Positions 10,860 to 22,772 of a stretch of DNA of 64,000 nucleotides are shown here, piece by piece (the stretch's first letter is position 1; the number at the start of each line of letters is the position of its first letter). Source of the stretch: Cherax quadricarinatus (lineage: Eukaryota > Arthropoda > Malacostraca > Decapoda > Parastacidae); the NCBI RefSeq assembly GCF_038502225.1, contig NC_091368.1:22227082-22291081 (forward strand), read 5' to 3'. The notes under the pieces were generated by a model that worked only from the letters and a program-made list of their open reading frames with translations, searched no databases and had not been told where the DNA came from. The position numbers and the translations under genes were made by a program.

Positions 10860-13800
10860 TCTAGGTTTTTCCCCTTTTTCTAAATAGCTCTTGTTCTTTT
10901 TTATTTCTTCTATTGTCCATGGGGAAGTGGAAAAGAATCTTTCCTCCGTAAGCCATGCGTGTCGTATGAGGCGACTAAAATGCCGGGAGCAATGGGCTAG
11001 TAACCCCTTCTCCTGTATACAATTACTAAAAAAGAGAAGAAGAAAAACTTTATAAAACTGGGTTGCTTAAATGTGCGTGGATGTAGTGCGGATGACAAGA
11101 AACAGATGATTGCTGATGTTATGAATGAAAAGAAGTTGGATGTCCTGGCCCTAAGCGAAACAAAGCTGAAGGGGGTAGGAGAGTTTCAGTGGGGGGAAAT
11201 AAATGGGATTAAATCTGGAGTATCTGAGAGAGTTAGAGCAAAGGAAGGGGTAGCAGTAATGTTAAATGATCAGTTATGGAAGGAGAAAAGAGAATATGAA
11301 TGTGTAAATTCAAGAATTATGTGGATTAAAGTAAAGGTTGGATGCGAGAAGTGGGTCATAATAAGCGTGTATGCACCTGGAGAAGAGAGGAATGCAGAGG
11401 AGAGAGAGAGATTTTGGGAGATGTTAAGTGAATGTATAGGAGCCTTTGAACCAAGTGAGAGAGTAATTGTGGTAGGGGACTTGAATGCTAAAGTAGGAGA
11501 AACTTTTAGAGAGGGTGTGGTAGGTAAGTTTGGGGTGCCAGGTGTAAATGATAATGGGAGCCCTTTGATTGAACTTTGTATAGAAAGGGGTTTAGTTATA
11601 GGTAATACATATTTTAAGAAAAAGAGGATAAATAAGTATACACGATATGATGTAGGGCGAAATGACAGTAGTTTGTTGGATTATGTATTGGTAGATAAAA
11701 GACTGTTGAGTAGACTTCAGGATGTACATGTTTATAGAGGGGCCACAGATATATCAGATCACTTTCTAGTTGTAGCTACACTGAGAGTAAAAGGTAGATG
11801 GGATACAAGGAGAATAGAAGCATCAGGGAAGAGAGAGGTAAAGGTTTATAAACTAAAAGAGGAGGCAGTTAGGGTAAGATATAAACAGCTATTGGAGGAT
11901 AGATGGGCTAATGAGAGCATAGGCAATGGGGTCGAAGAGGTATGGGGTAGGTTTAAAAATGTAGTGTTAGAGTGTTCAGCAGAAGTTTGTGGTTACAGGA
12001 AAGTGGGTGCAGGAGGGAAGAGGAGCGATTGGTGGAATGATGATGTAAAGAGAGTAGTAAGGGAGAAAAAGTTAGCATATGAGAAGTTTTTACAAAGTAG
12101 AAGTGATGCAAGGAGGGAAGAGTATATGGAGAAAAAGAGAGAAGTTAAGAGAGTGGTGAAGCAATGTAAAAAGAGAGCAAATGAGAGAGTGGGTGAGATG
12201 TTATCAACAAATTTTGTTGAAAATAAGAAAAAGTTTTGGAGTGAGATTAACAAGTTAAGAAAGCCTAGAGAACAAATGGATTTGTCAGTTAAAAATAGGA
12301 GAGGAGAGTTATTAAATGGAGAGTTAGAGGTATTGGGAAGATGGAAGGAATATTTTGAGGAATTGTTAAATGTTGATGAAGATAGGGAAGCTGTGATTTC
12401 GTGTATAGGGCAAGGAGGAATAACATCTTGTAGGAGTGAGGAAGAGCCAGTTGTGAGTGTGGGGGAAGTTCGTGAGGCAGTAGGTAAAATGAAAGGGGGT
12501 AAGGCAGCCGGGATTGATGGGATAAAGATAGAAATGTTAAAAGCAGGTGGGGATATAGTTTTGGAGTGGTTGGTGCAATTATTTAATAAATGTATGGAAG
12601 AGGGTAAGGTACCTAGGGATTGGCAGAGAGCATGCATAGTTCCTTTGTATAAAGGCAAAGGGGATAAAAGAGAGTGCAAAAATTATAGGGGGATAAGTCT
12701 GTTGAGTGTACCTGGTAAAGTGTATGGTAGAGTTATAATTGAAAGAATTAAGAGTAAGACGGAGAATAGGATAGCAGATGAACAAGGAGGCTTTAGGAAA
12801 GGTAGGGGGTGTGTGGACCAGGTGTTTACAGTGAAACATATAAGTGAACTGTATTTAGATAAGGCTAAAGAGGTCCTTGTGGCATTTATGGATTTGGAAA
12901 AGGCGTATGACAGGGTGGATAGGGGGGCAATGTGGCAGATGTTGCAAGTGTATGGTGTAGGAGGTAGGTTACTGAAAGCAGTGAAGAGTTTTTACGAGGA
13001 TAGTGAGGCTCAAGTTAGAGTATGTAGGAAAGAGGGAAATTTTTTCCCAGTAAAAGTAGGCCTTAGACAAGGATGTGTGATGTCACCGTGGTTGTTTAAT
13101 ATATTTATAGATGGGGTTGTAAGAGAAGTAAATGCGAGGGTCTTGGCAAGAGGCGTGGAGTTAAAAGATAAAGAATCACACACAAAGTGGGAGTTGTCAC
13201 AGCTGCTCTTTGCTGATGACACTGTGCTCTTGGGAGATTCTGAAGAGAAGTTGCAGAGATTGGTGGATGAATTTGGTAGGGTGTGCAAAAGAAGAAAATT
13301 AAAGGTGAATACAGGAAAGAGTAAGGTTATGAGGATAACAAAAAGATTAGGTGATGAAAGATTGAATATCAGATTGGAGGGAGAGAGTATGGAGGAGGTG
13401 AACGTATTCAGATATTTGGGAGTGGACGTGTCAGCGGATGGGTCTATGAAAGATGAGGTGAATCATAGAATTGATGAGGGAAAAAGAGTGAGTGGTGCAC
13501 TTAGGAGTCTGTGGAGACAAAGAACTTTGTCCTTGGAGGCAAAGAGGGGAATGTATGAGAGTATAGTTTTACCAACGCTCTTATATGGGTGTGAAGCGTG
13601 GGTGATGAATGTTGCAGCGAGGAGAAGGCTGGAGGCAGTGGAGATGTCATGTCTGAGGGCAATGTGTGGTGTGAATATAATGCAGAGAATTCGTAGTTTG
13701 GAAGTTAGGAGGAGGTGCGGGATTACCAAAACTGTTGTCCAGAGGGCTGAGGAAGGGTTGTTGAGGTGGTTCGGACATGTAGAGAGAATGGAGCAAAACA

Positions 13801-14098
13801 GAATGACTTCAAGAGTGTATCAGTCTGTAGTGGAAGGAAGGCGGGGTAGGGGTCGGCCTAGGAAGGGTTGGAGGGAGGGGGTAAAGGAGGTTTTGTGTGC
13901 GAGGGGCTTGGACTTCCAGCAGGCATGCGTGAGCGTGTTTGATAGGAGTGAATGGAGACAAATGGTTTTTAATACTTGACGTGCTGTTGGAGTGTGAGCA
14001 AAGTAACATTTATGAAGGGATTCAGGGAAACCGGCAGGCCGGACTTGAGTCCTGGAGATGGGAAGTACAGTGCCTGCACTCTGAAGGAGGGGTGTTAA
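10860..14098 (+). mobile_element. RTE-like LINE with long open frame
   Basis: Begins with a 5' untranslated region (CCATGGGGAAGTGGAAAAGA, then GAGGCGACTAAAATGCCGGG) that is shared with the decayed copy at 60440-62335. It carries a single long open frame for endonuclease and RT (to 13979) and a short 3' segment ending GAAGGAGGGGTGTTAA at about 14098. The canonical 3' end continues beyond that motif in the fragment at 22736-22919, so this copy is cut short at the 3' end. The insertion lies directly against the end of a family C CR1. Confidence 0.9.
10996..13979 (+). CDS. RTE-like endonuclease/reverse transcriptase polyprotein
   Basis: The frame is open from a TAA at about 11003 to TGA at 13979, about 990 codons. 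The endonuclease fills the first 250 residues: LGCLNVRG, ALSETKLKG, VIISVYAPGEE, VIVVGDLNAKVGE (catalytic Asp/Asn) and DISDHFLVVA (catalytic His). The RT follows: KAAGIDGIKIEML (12510), MDLEKAYDRVD (12888), GLRQGCVMSPWLFNIFIDG (13060), and the catalytic LLFADDTVLL (13210). The C-terminus has a MSCLRAMCG block and LLRWFGHVERM with a GRGRPRKGW tail. All catalytic residues seen are intact and there is no internal stop. No in-frame ATG precedes the conserved endonuclease start: the open stretch begins at the TAA and the first ATG falls inside the domain (about 11107). The RTE assignment is by overall architecture and is less certain than the protein type. Confidence 0.9.
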
Positions 14099-15342
14099 GG
14101 GGTGCCTCCGGGAATTTCCGCGCGCGCTCACCGAAATATCGGAAAAATATGGATAGTGAGTTATATATACTGAAAAATAGCTCAACTCTTTGGCAACACA
14201 ATGGTACCAGAATGAATGTTCTACGACGTTTCTACAAGAAATTACAGTCATTTATATGAGGTAAGGTGACGGTGATATTGGTAGCGAGTCTGCTCACAGC
14301 CCATATATATTTTGGAAATTTTTCCTTGTTTTTTATCGCTTTTTCTTGCATTATACTTTCTAATATAATAACTGACTACTTGGCATCATAAAACTGAAGG
14401 CGGAGCTTATCCCTAGATTGAGCAACAGTCATTAATCATATCATAATGCGCGGAAGGGTTGCCGCGCCAGGAGAAATTACTTCATTATTACGCTTATATC
14501 AGCTTATATATCAACTCTACAGCTTATTTATCTATCAGAATTGTTCTAATATGATATAATAAACACTCTAAATAACATACAAACATGTTATATACTCTAG
14601 ACTGAAAAAAATAGACCATAATATGGCGAAAGATTATCGGGAATATTTCGATAAATATTGAGTTACTGCTCTCCATGTCGTCTCCGTGTCGTATTCTTTG
14701 GTCTCTGAGTAAGAGAAAACGGTGTTTTGAAGAGGATAACTGCACTAGAACATCAGTTTACTAAGAAATACACCCAAACAAACGCGATTTTCGCGAAAAA
14801 AAACTTTTTTTTTTTGAGACGGTGGGCCGGCCGGCGTTCTAGGCCTATATCTCGGAAGTAACTTATTCCTCTACAGTTGCTATTTCTGCATTTATTACTT
14901 AATTAAATGGAATAATATTCACAGAAATTGTAGAATAATGGTTTCTCTAATTTTGTTAAAGGTAATTTTGGAAATATTCAAATACTTTCGGAGTTATGTG
15001 GGAGTAAAGGGCAGATTTTTTGCAGTATTCCAGGAACTAAAAAAAATTTTTTTTTTTTTTTATATAAAGATACGTTATTTAGAGAAAAGGCGTTGCCTAA
15101 AATTAGTTTAAGCATTGCTCTCTCGGCACCAAGTGTCCAAACAACCTTACGATGTCCCATATAGGAATGATTTTTGAGACAAGGACATTTTTCAGAAAAT
15201 CAGTCTTTTTCAGTCTTTTCTCAGTTGTCGTTTGAGGTATATTTTTGATAAATATTTTCAAGAATGAGTGAAAACACTTTGTCTTGTGCACCAAAACTGG
15301 AGGAAATCGGACGGTAAACAAAAAAGCTACATTTTTTTGCCG
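14099..15342. other. unassigned AT-rich non-coding sequence
   Basis: About 1.2 kb with poly(A)/poly(T) runs, for example near 15040-15062. No coding frame or family recognised. Confidence 0.55.
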
Positions 15343-15855
15343 GAGCCACTGTATAGGTCATCTGAGGCCACTGTATTAGTTATCTGAGGCCACTGTATAG
15401 GTCATCTGAGGCCACTGTATAGGACATCTGAGGTCAATGTATAGGTCATCTGAGGCCACTTTAAAAGTCATCTGTGGCCACTGTATAGGTCATATGAGGC
15501 CACTGTAAAGGTCATCTGAGGCCACTGTATAGGTCATCTGAGGCCACTGTAAAGGTCATCTGAGGTCAATGTATAGGTCATCTGAGGCCACTTTAAAAGT
15601 CATCTGTGGCCACTGTATAGGTCATATGAGGCCATTGTAAAGGTCATCTGAGGCCACTGTATTAGTCATCTGAGGCCACTGTATAGGTCATCTGAGGCCA
15701 CTGTATAGGACATCTGAGGTCAATGTATAGGTCATCTTAGGCCACTTTAAAAGTCATCTGTGGCCACTGTATAGGTCATATGAGGCCACTGTAAAGGTCA
15801 TCTGAGGCCACTCTATAGGTTATCTAAAATTACCTGAGGACACTGTAAAGGTCAC
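15343..15855. repeat. 22-bp tandem repeat with higher-order variants
   Basis: About 23 units of GAGGCCACTGTATAGGTCAT plus two bases. Variant units (GGTCAATG, CACTTTAAAAGTC, CATATGAG) recur in the same order at about 15432, 15564 and 15717, spacings of six and seven units, showing block duplication. No unique spacers. Confidence 0.95.
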
Positions 15856-15889
15856 CCGACCTTAGAAGAGAGGACAAGGGAGGGCATGT

Positions 15890-16060
15890 TTATGATGTAG
15901 GTTAGGTTAGGTAAGGTTCGTCAGGAAACAGGACAAATGTTTCCTGACGCGGGTCTTAGTCAGATGATGACCCGCCTTTGGAGCTTTTGGTCATCTGACC
16001 GAGGCCTTCCGCTGGCTTACCGGTCCACCCCTCTAAAAATTATGGTCATTTATAACCTTC
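15890..16060. repeat. short repeat with perfect 11-bp hairpin
   Basis: Contains (GGTTA)-rich sequence followed by GTCAGGAAACA at 15920-15930 and its exact reverse complement at 15938-15948, with a 7-base loop. The following GC-rich part looks like dispersed repeat sequence but no second copy occurs in the window. Confidence 0.45.
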
Positions 16061-16510
16061 CAAAAATAAAAAGGAAGAAAAAAGTGATGTTTATGATGTA
16101 CAAAATCTTTAGGGGAGTTGAAAGGAAAGGTATTTACAGAATATCTGAATTAAAAGTTCCAGGATCAAAGGGGCAGGTGGAAACTGAAGACAGAGATAAG
16201 CCATAGGAATGTAACGGCGTGGCAGTGGGTGAAGGAAACTAAATACGCAGTTTCAGATGATAAGGTCTGAGTGCACAGGAATAAGTCGTGTTGATAAAAG
16301 TAGCCTAGAAGTGGCAAGGAGCTGAATCTCGGCTCCCACAAGCACAGCCTCAGAGAGTGCAATGTTTTGAGTGCACATGCACACACAGACACGGACAGAC
16401 AGACAGACAAAAAAAATACGAGGAGAAAGCTCAACTTGAGATACAATGAAGTATTTTCAGTGGAGACTGAAATGGTTCTGGAAAGCCAGAATGGTGGGTT
16501 ACACTAACAA

Positions 16511-17704
16511 GTGCTGGACACAATACGCACAACCGAGGAGGTGGTGATGAGGCTACTGAGTAAAGTAGGTATCTCAAAGGTGGTGGGAACGGACATCTCT
16601 CTGTGGGTCCTGAGAGAGGGAGAAGAGGATCTCTGTGTGCCACTAACAATCTTCAACACAGCTATCGAAACAGGGCGACTTCCTGAGGTGTGGAAGACAG
16701 CAAATGTGGTCCCGGTTTTTAAAAAAGAATATAGACACGCAGCATTAAACTACAGACCAGTGTTACTGGCATGTATAATATGCAAAGTAATGGAGAAGAT
16801 AATCGGGAGAATGGTGGAGCACCTAGAAAGGAACGAACTTATAAATGACAACCAGCTTTGTTTCAGGAAAGGGAAATCCTATGTCACAAACTGGAGTTTT
16901 ACCAGAGGGTGACAGAAGAAAGACAAGAGTCAAAGAGAGAGGAGGGTAGGTAGAGTGCATTTTCTTGGTCTGCAAGAAGGCTTTCGACCCAGTTCCACAC
17001 AAGAGATTAGTGCAAAAGCTAGAGGCTCAACCAGGTATAACAGGAAAGGCACTGCGGTGGATTAAAGAATACCTGACAGGGAGGTAACAACGAGTCACGG
17101 TACATGGCGAGATTTCAGAGTGGGTGCCTGTAACTAGAGGGGGTTCCACGGGGTCAATCCTAGGACCGGTGCTGTTTCTGGTATATGCGAATGATATGAC
17201 GGAAGGATAGACTCAGAAGTGTCCCTGTTTGCAGATGATGTGTAGTTGATGAGACGAATTCAACTGGACGAGGACCAGGCAGAACTACAAAGGTATCTGG
17301 ACAGGCTGCAGGCCTGGTCCAGCAACTGGCTCCTGCGGTTTAATCCCACCAAGTGCAAAGTCATGAAGATTGGGGAAAGGAAAAGACGACCGCCGACAGA
17401 GTGCAGGCTGGAGGGCCAAAGACTGGAATCCTCACTCAAGGAAAAGGATCTTGGGGCGAGTATAATACCAAGCACTTCTCCTGAGGTGCACATCACCCAA
17501 ATAAGTGCTGCCGCATATAGGCGCCTGGCAAAACTAAAAATGGCGTTTCAACCCCTCAGTAAGGAATCTTTCAAGGCTCTGTACACTGTGTACGTCATGC
17601 CCATGTTGGGGTATGTAGCTCCAGCTTGGAATCCACACCTGGTCAAGCATGTCAAGAAATTAGAGAAAGTGCAAAAGTTTTCAACAAGACTAGTCCCGGT
17701 TTAA
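16511..17704 (+). pseudogene. family A reverse transcriptase, frameshifted
   Basis: First open piece 16511-16912: DISLWVLREGEED, ETGRLPEVWKTANVVPVFKK, LNYRPVLLACIICKVMEKII (RT block 1). The middle (16913-17245) reads RT palm blocks in shifting frames, including sequence for GSILGPVLFLVYANDM. The catalytic block near 17230 has FADDV followed by a stop (TAG). The second open piece, 17246-17704, is the thumb: RRIQLDEDQAELQRYLDRL, FNPTKCKVMKIGERKRR, KEKDLGASI. It stops after TRLVPV, where the first copy reads TRLVPELRG. Confidence 0.88.
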
Positions 17705-18076
17705 GGGAAATTGACCTCAGGACACAGGAAGACAAGAGGGATAGGGGAGACTTGATAATAACATATAAAATACTGAGAGGAATTGACAAAGTTGATGGGG
17801 ACAGGATATTTCAGAGATGGCACACAGCAACATGAGGTCACAATTGGAAGTTAAAGTCACAGATGAGTCACAGCGATACTAGGAAGTATTTCTTCAGTCA
17901 CAGAGTTGTCAGGAAGTGGAATAGTCTAGATAGTGATGTAGTGGAGGCAGGATCCATACATAGCTTTAAGAAGAGGTATGATAAAGCTCATGGAGCAGGG
18001 AGAGTGACCTAGTAGCGAAAAGTGAAGAGGTGGGGCCAGAAGCTATGGATCGACCCCTGCAATCACAATTAGGTGA

Positions 18077-18097
18077 ACACACACACACACACACACA

Positions 18098-18139
<42 letters not shown>
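18077..18139. repeat. (CA)n microsatellite at LINE 3' end
   Basis: Nearly pure CA run forming the 3' tail of the family A copy. Confidence 0.97.
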
Positions 18140-18141
<2 letters not shown>

Positions 18142-18728
18142 GAACGCGCGAGTGTGTTCGTAAAGCAGGTTGCGAGGGAGAGTTGCCTGTGTTGTCATTC
18201 CTCTCGCTCGTGTGATCTTCATGAGTGTTTCAACGCTACATTGTTCTGTTACTACTACTGCCACGGATATTGTTGTGTCAACACCACCACTTTATTGGTT
18301 CTCCTGTCTCTCTTTGTTATGTATCAGTGTCATAAAATAGAGAAGGAAACTGTTGTTATGAAGATTATATCATAAAGCAACAACTGACAATACTAACGAC
18401 AGCAATTCATTTTCATAGTGTGTTCGTTGTATTGCTGTGAAGAGGGAGGAATGTGTTTTGCTAGAATTTATAAATTATGGTGAAAGCGAATTAATTCCGC
18501 AGCAGCACCAACTTGCAGTAAATACTCTTTGTGATGCAATCTTGTCTTGCTCTAACACAATTGCAGCATTTCCAGTGTGGAGTCGCGTGTTATTGAGTAC
18601 TTCCCTCTTGCTCTAATGAGCTCTAAATGCCAGATTCGTGCTATGCTCTCTCACTACTACTTTCCCAGCTGACACTACAGAATATTGCTTGAAATATATG
18701 TGAAAAGGCATATGTGGTCATAGTGGAG

Positions 18729-18731
<3 letters not shown>
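18140..18731. other. unassigned sequence
   Basis: Nothing recognised between the LINE tail and the next microsatellite. Confidence 0.5.
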
Positions 18732-18800
<69 letters not shown>

Positions 18801-18900
18801 ATCTATCTCTCTCTGTGTTCTTGTGTATTGCTCCCTATCTCTTTCTGTCTTGCTCTCTCTCTCCCTCTCTCTTTCTCTCTCCTACCCTCTCTTGCTCCTT
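18732..18900. repeat. (TC)n microsatellite with degenerate flank
   Basis: A pure TC run (18732-18796) passes into pyrimidine-rich degenerate sequence to about 18900. Open frames here encode Leu/Ser repeats only. Confidence 0.95.
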
Positions 18901-19102
18901 CTCTCTTAGTCTGTCGCTTCCCCTCTTTCTTCCTATTTGAAAATCACTAAACTCCAGTACCTTCCACAATAACATTAATGTAGTTGTCATCGTTAAACAA
19001 CCACGATGTCTTGGTTATGGAGAAGAGACGTCAGGTCATCAGGACCGGAACTGCGGAAAAGTGAATAACATGATCAATGGGGACCAGAATGGAGCGATGT
19101 GT

Positions 19103-19763
19103 GACGTCTAGGCTTGTGACTGCCTTCAAGAACGTCTAGGCTAGTGAGTATGCTTCAAGAACGTCTATTCTAGTGAGTACGCTTCGAAAACGTCTATTTT
19201 AGTGAATACGCTTCAAAAACGTCTAGGCTAGTGAGTATGCTTCAAGAACGTCTAGGCTAGTGAGTATGCTTCAAGAACATCTAGGCTAGTGAGTATGCTT
19301 CAAGAACGTCTAGGCTAGTGAGTATGCTTCAAGAACGTCTAGGCTAGTGAGTATGCTTCAAGAACGTCTATTCTAGTGAATACGCTTCAAAAACGTCTAG
19401 GCTAGTATGCTTCAAGACCGTCTAGGCTAGTGAGTATGCCTCAAGAACGTCTAGGCTAGCGAGTATGCTTCAAGAACGTCTAGGCTAGTGAGTATGCTTC
19501 AAGAACGTCTAGGCTAGTGAGTATGCTTCAAGAACGTCTAGGCTAGTGAGTATGCTTCAAGAACGTCTAGGCCAGTGAGTATGCTTCAAGAACATCTAGG
19601 CTAGTGAGTATGCTTCAAGAACGTCTAGGCTAGTGAGTATGCTTCAAAAACGTCTAGGCTAGTGAGTATGCTTCAAGACCGTCTAGGCTAGTGAGTATGC
19701 TTCAAGAACATCTAGGCTAGTGAGTATGCTTCAAAAACGTCTAGGCTAGTGAGTATGCTTCAA
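19103..19763. repeat. 29-bp minisatellite
   Basis: About 22 units of GTGAGTATGCTTCAAGAACG plus TCTAGGCTA, with scattered point variants and one deleted unit near 19400. Units abut with no spacers. Confidence 0.95.
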
Positions 19764-20100
19764 AGAAGATCATTCTAAGCAACATCAAATTGCTGAGATA
19801 TGTTGATGGCGTCATGATCATTGCCCATAGACACTTTAGTCTTCACCAATTTCAGGATATATTCAGATCAATAGTTCAGTGTACTGTGAAGTAAGAAGAG
19901 AAGACGTTACACATACTTGATACCTTCCTCATTAAATGTTTTGGTACAATATTTTACCGAACACGAACCTAAGACTAATTTAATGTGGAGTCACTTTAGA
20001 TTTTTTCTTACATGCTCCCAGGGTTAGTAACGAGGAATTGCTTGAAAAAAAGAAGAGAAATACATCGAAAACAACTTCACCGCCCTTACGTTCCCACTAC

Positions 20101-20250
20101 GTGTCCTCCAGTCCTCGTGCCTCCATGTCCTCCAGTCCTCGTGCCTCCATGTCCTCCAGTCCTCGTGCCTCCATGTCCTCCAGTTCTCGTGCCTCCATGT
20201 CCTCCAGTTCTCATGCCTCCATGTCCTCCAGTCCTTGTGCCTCCATGTCT
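20101..20250. repeat. 24-bp minisatellite
   Basis: Six units of TCCTCCAGTCCTCGTGCC plus TCCATG. Because 24 is a multiple of three, each frame is open and gives artefactual Pro/Cys- or Ser-rich peptides. Confidence 0.93.
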
Positions 20251-21051
20251 CTCATAGGGAAACAAAGAACATTTACCTTCGTGTTAGTCTCCATACAGGA
20301 CAACTTACCGCCACTCTGTCTTACATAAACCTTAAATGAACATTGCTGCTGTAACCAGGAAAATATATATATACATTTGTAGACTTCACAGAGCTTAAAT
20401 CATTGGCCAAACATTAAATCATTTAACATGACTGAACGGGAATAAAAAAAAATATTTTTTTACACATTAAAATGGGAAAATCTTCAACAACAGTCTTGAC
20501 CATCACTTTCTGTTGTGAATAAATTAGAAGTAACTGTACTGAACGTTAGAAGCTTTACCGATGGTGGTGTTTGGTAGTTAGTGGAGATATTCCGTGACGC
20601 TGGGAATTAGTTCAGTAGCGTTGATCATGGGTTACGTGTATACACCAGATGTTCTCAGAAGCTGACTAGTTACCATACACAAGCACTAAAAATTTGAAAC
20701 CGATTCAATGAGGCCATCGCGAGTTATGAGTGAAATAACGAAAGTTGAAGAATGAAAAAAATAAATAAAAAATAAATGCAATTACTTAAGGCTCCCTTCA
20801 GGGACTCCTGATAATTAGAAGCTGTTGTCTATAACTTCCATTTACTTGCGTCTCTCAGGTAAAGCACGTAACATTTTTTCGGTGTTTTCATGGGACATTT
20901 TTTTCCCGTTATGTGAAGGGTGAGGAAAGAGCCTTCTGCCTTTTTCCTCTAGATAATACACGATAGTCTTTAATCTTGATTGAAGTAGCAGATAGCTTTA
21001 CAACAGTTAGCCTGATAATATACTTTAAAAGTTCTCAATGTCTTTTCCGAG

Positions 21052-21095
<44 letters not shown>

Positions 21096-21859
21096 TCTTG
21101 TGACGCCCATTTTCCTTTCCTCGAGCATTCATTTGTCGGCAATGTCAGTGAAATATTGTCCCCTTGTTCAGAGTGAGAAGATGCTACTCGAGAGAGGCTT
21201 TTAGGGAGAGCGTGGCAGAGATGGGTGGTTAGAGCGTCCTGGGATTGTTTTTCGGCAGTGGAAGACAATGTTAGACAGGAAATGAGCGTAGCCTATTTTT
21301 CTCAATCAGATCAATTTACATGATACGAGCGGTTATTTTACCATAAGTAATCCATTCCAATTTAAGGAATATAGTTATTACCTAGAATGTGATGCACAAC
21401 AGTCACCTAAATGTAAATAAAGACAAACTTTTCAGGACATTTAATAGAGAAAGGCTTAGCCACAAGTTTCTTCAGCTCTATTACAGAGACAACAAGCCTA
21501 TATAGTGGCGTGAATCAGGTGGCAAGCTGTGTGAGGATAAAGGTAACAGAAGAGATACTAGCAGTCGTACAGCTACGGTTGACGGATCAGATTTGAGAGG
21601 AACCTGTCAGCAGTGAACTTATGTATTAAGGTTCTCTCTGGTGCAGAAGTTACGTTGGTAGCTGGTATAATCTAATGACGGTGTCCAGATTTGGTAGTAA
21701 GCATTTTGTTAAAACTGGAAATGCTGTTGAAACCGGACTTTTGTAGAATGGTGCTGGATACTATCAAAGTGGCCTCTTAATTAACACCACCGACGGAGTT
21801 GGTTTTTTTCAAGTATTAGTTTAGACTCTCCAGATTTCATGAGGTGGTCCGGCCCTGCT
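20251..21859. other. unassigned sequence with a (TC)n run
   Basis: Contains a pure (TC)n run at 21056-21092. Otherwise no gene, RNA or repeat family recognised. Confidence 0.5.
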
Positions 21860-22490
21860 TGCTTCTCTGTTAGACAAGCATTCTTCTGGTTATCGCGGCT
21901 GCATGCATTTTATGTTCGCGTATTCTTACTTCCAGTGATCTCGCTGTTTTCTCCACATACTGATCACACCCTCCACAAGGTATGGTATAGGCTCCTGCAC
22001 TGGTGGGTGTGTTGTTAGCTTGTCTGTTCTTTGCTATATATCTGACAGTGGTTGAAGAGTGTTCAGCTGTCTTGAAATAACTGCCTCTCATTGTCAGGGA
22101 TACGTTTGAAACTACGTTGCTAACAAGCAGAAAAATAAAGTTAGTGTTTCTTCTTCAATGTCAACGTTATTCTTGTTGTGGATGCGTGCTGCACTATTTT
22201 TTTGCATTCAGTGAAGTAATTTGAAACATTGTGTATGAATTCACAGTTTTTTTCGAGTAACTGTAGGCTGCATATCTTATATGGAGTTGGAATCATATCA
22301 CGAAGCCTCCTTCAGTTCTTTAATCATGATGGGAGAAAAACGAAGGCGTTCTTGTAAGTATTCCATATACTCTGAATAAGAGTCTATTCCTGCCAGTGTG
22401 GAGAAACTCTTCTAAGAATAGCAGTTGGTTGCCTTATTCTTCTTCAAGCGTGAATTTTATGGTAGACTCGATGCTCCTGATAGTTTTAAG
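21860..22490 (-). pseudogene. Penelope-like element C-terminus with GIY-YIG remnant
   Basis: The minus strand reads a thumb-like SIESTIKFTLEEE block near 22450, then decayed linker. The open piece 21870-22091 has SYFKTAEHSSTTVRYIAKNR and AGAYTIPCGGCDQYVEKTARSLEVRIREHK. The latter is the GIY-YIG nuclease region of Penelope-like retroelements: the Y-T-I-P-C-x-x-C entry and the R-x-x-EHK segment are conserved, while the YIG (normally KYIGET) is degraded to YVEKT. Frameshifts and stops show it is dead. The RT itself is absent. Confidence 0.75.
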
Positions 22491-22496
22491 TGTCAG

Positions 22497-22735
22497 GTGT
22501 CCCGTAGCTCGATTGCTAGAGTACTCAGCTCACACACTGAGATCCGTGGCTCGGTCTCCGGTACAGGCGGAAACATTAAGACGCGTTTCCTTAAGACACT
22601 TGCTTTCCCTGTTTACCTACGAGTAAAATAGGTACCTAAGATTTAGTCGACTGGTATGGGTCGCATCCTGGGGACAAAACTAGGCCAGTATACGTTGTAC
22701 ATGTACTTGTAAAAATAAATAAATAAATAATAATA
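22497..22735 (+). mobile_element. tRNA-derived SINE, second copy
   Basis: The head reads GTCCCGTAGCTCGATTGCTA (box A-like) and GTGGCTCGGTCTCCGGTAC (degraded box B). The body has AGTCGACTGGTATGGGTCGC, shared with the SINE at 2030-2330, and the tail is GTACATGTACTTGTAAAAATAAA followed by A-rich repeats. Confidence 0.8.
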
Positions 22736-22736
22736 A

Positions 22737-22772
<36 letters not shown>

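Larger units (their letters stand above)
16455..18139 (+). mobile_element. family A LINE, second copy, 5' truncated
   Basis: Starts in the pre-RT region (LLDTIRTTEEVV-like sequence) and runs through RT and C-terminus to the AGGTGAACACAC tail, which passes into a (CA)n array (18077-18139). It lacks the endonuclease and ORF1 regions. Comparison with the first copy shows what the nested family B fragment interrupted there. Confidence 0.92.

Noticed and set aside
11993..12679. Long minus-strand frame of 228 codons opposite the RTE-like gene
   Set aside because: Shadow of a purine-rich sense strand; low-complexity Leu/Ser/Thr/Pro composition and no motif.
11073..13979. The 968-codon frame as a host gene
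   Set aside because: Endonuclease and RT motifs, a shared 5' UTR with a decayed copy, and a shared 3' motif show it is a LINE.
14099..15342. Possible regulatory or exon sequence between the RTE copy and the satellite
   Set aside because: No conserved motif, splice structure or coding bias could be pointed to.
15343..15855. Regular 22-bp repeats resembling a CRISPR array (likewise 19103-19763 and 49119-49454)
   Set aside because: Units abut directly with no unique spacers, and the genome is eukaryotic; these are minisatellites.
20012..20328. Pro/Cys-rich and Ser-rich peptides
   Set aside because: Both come from the 24-bp minisatellite read in different frames; repeat length is a multiple of three.
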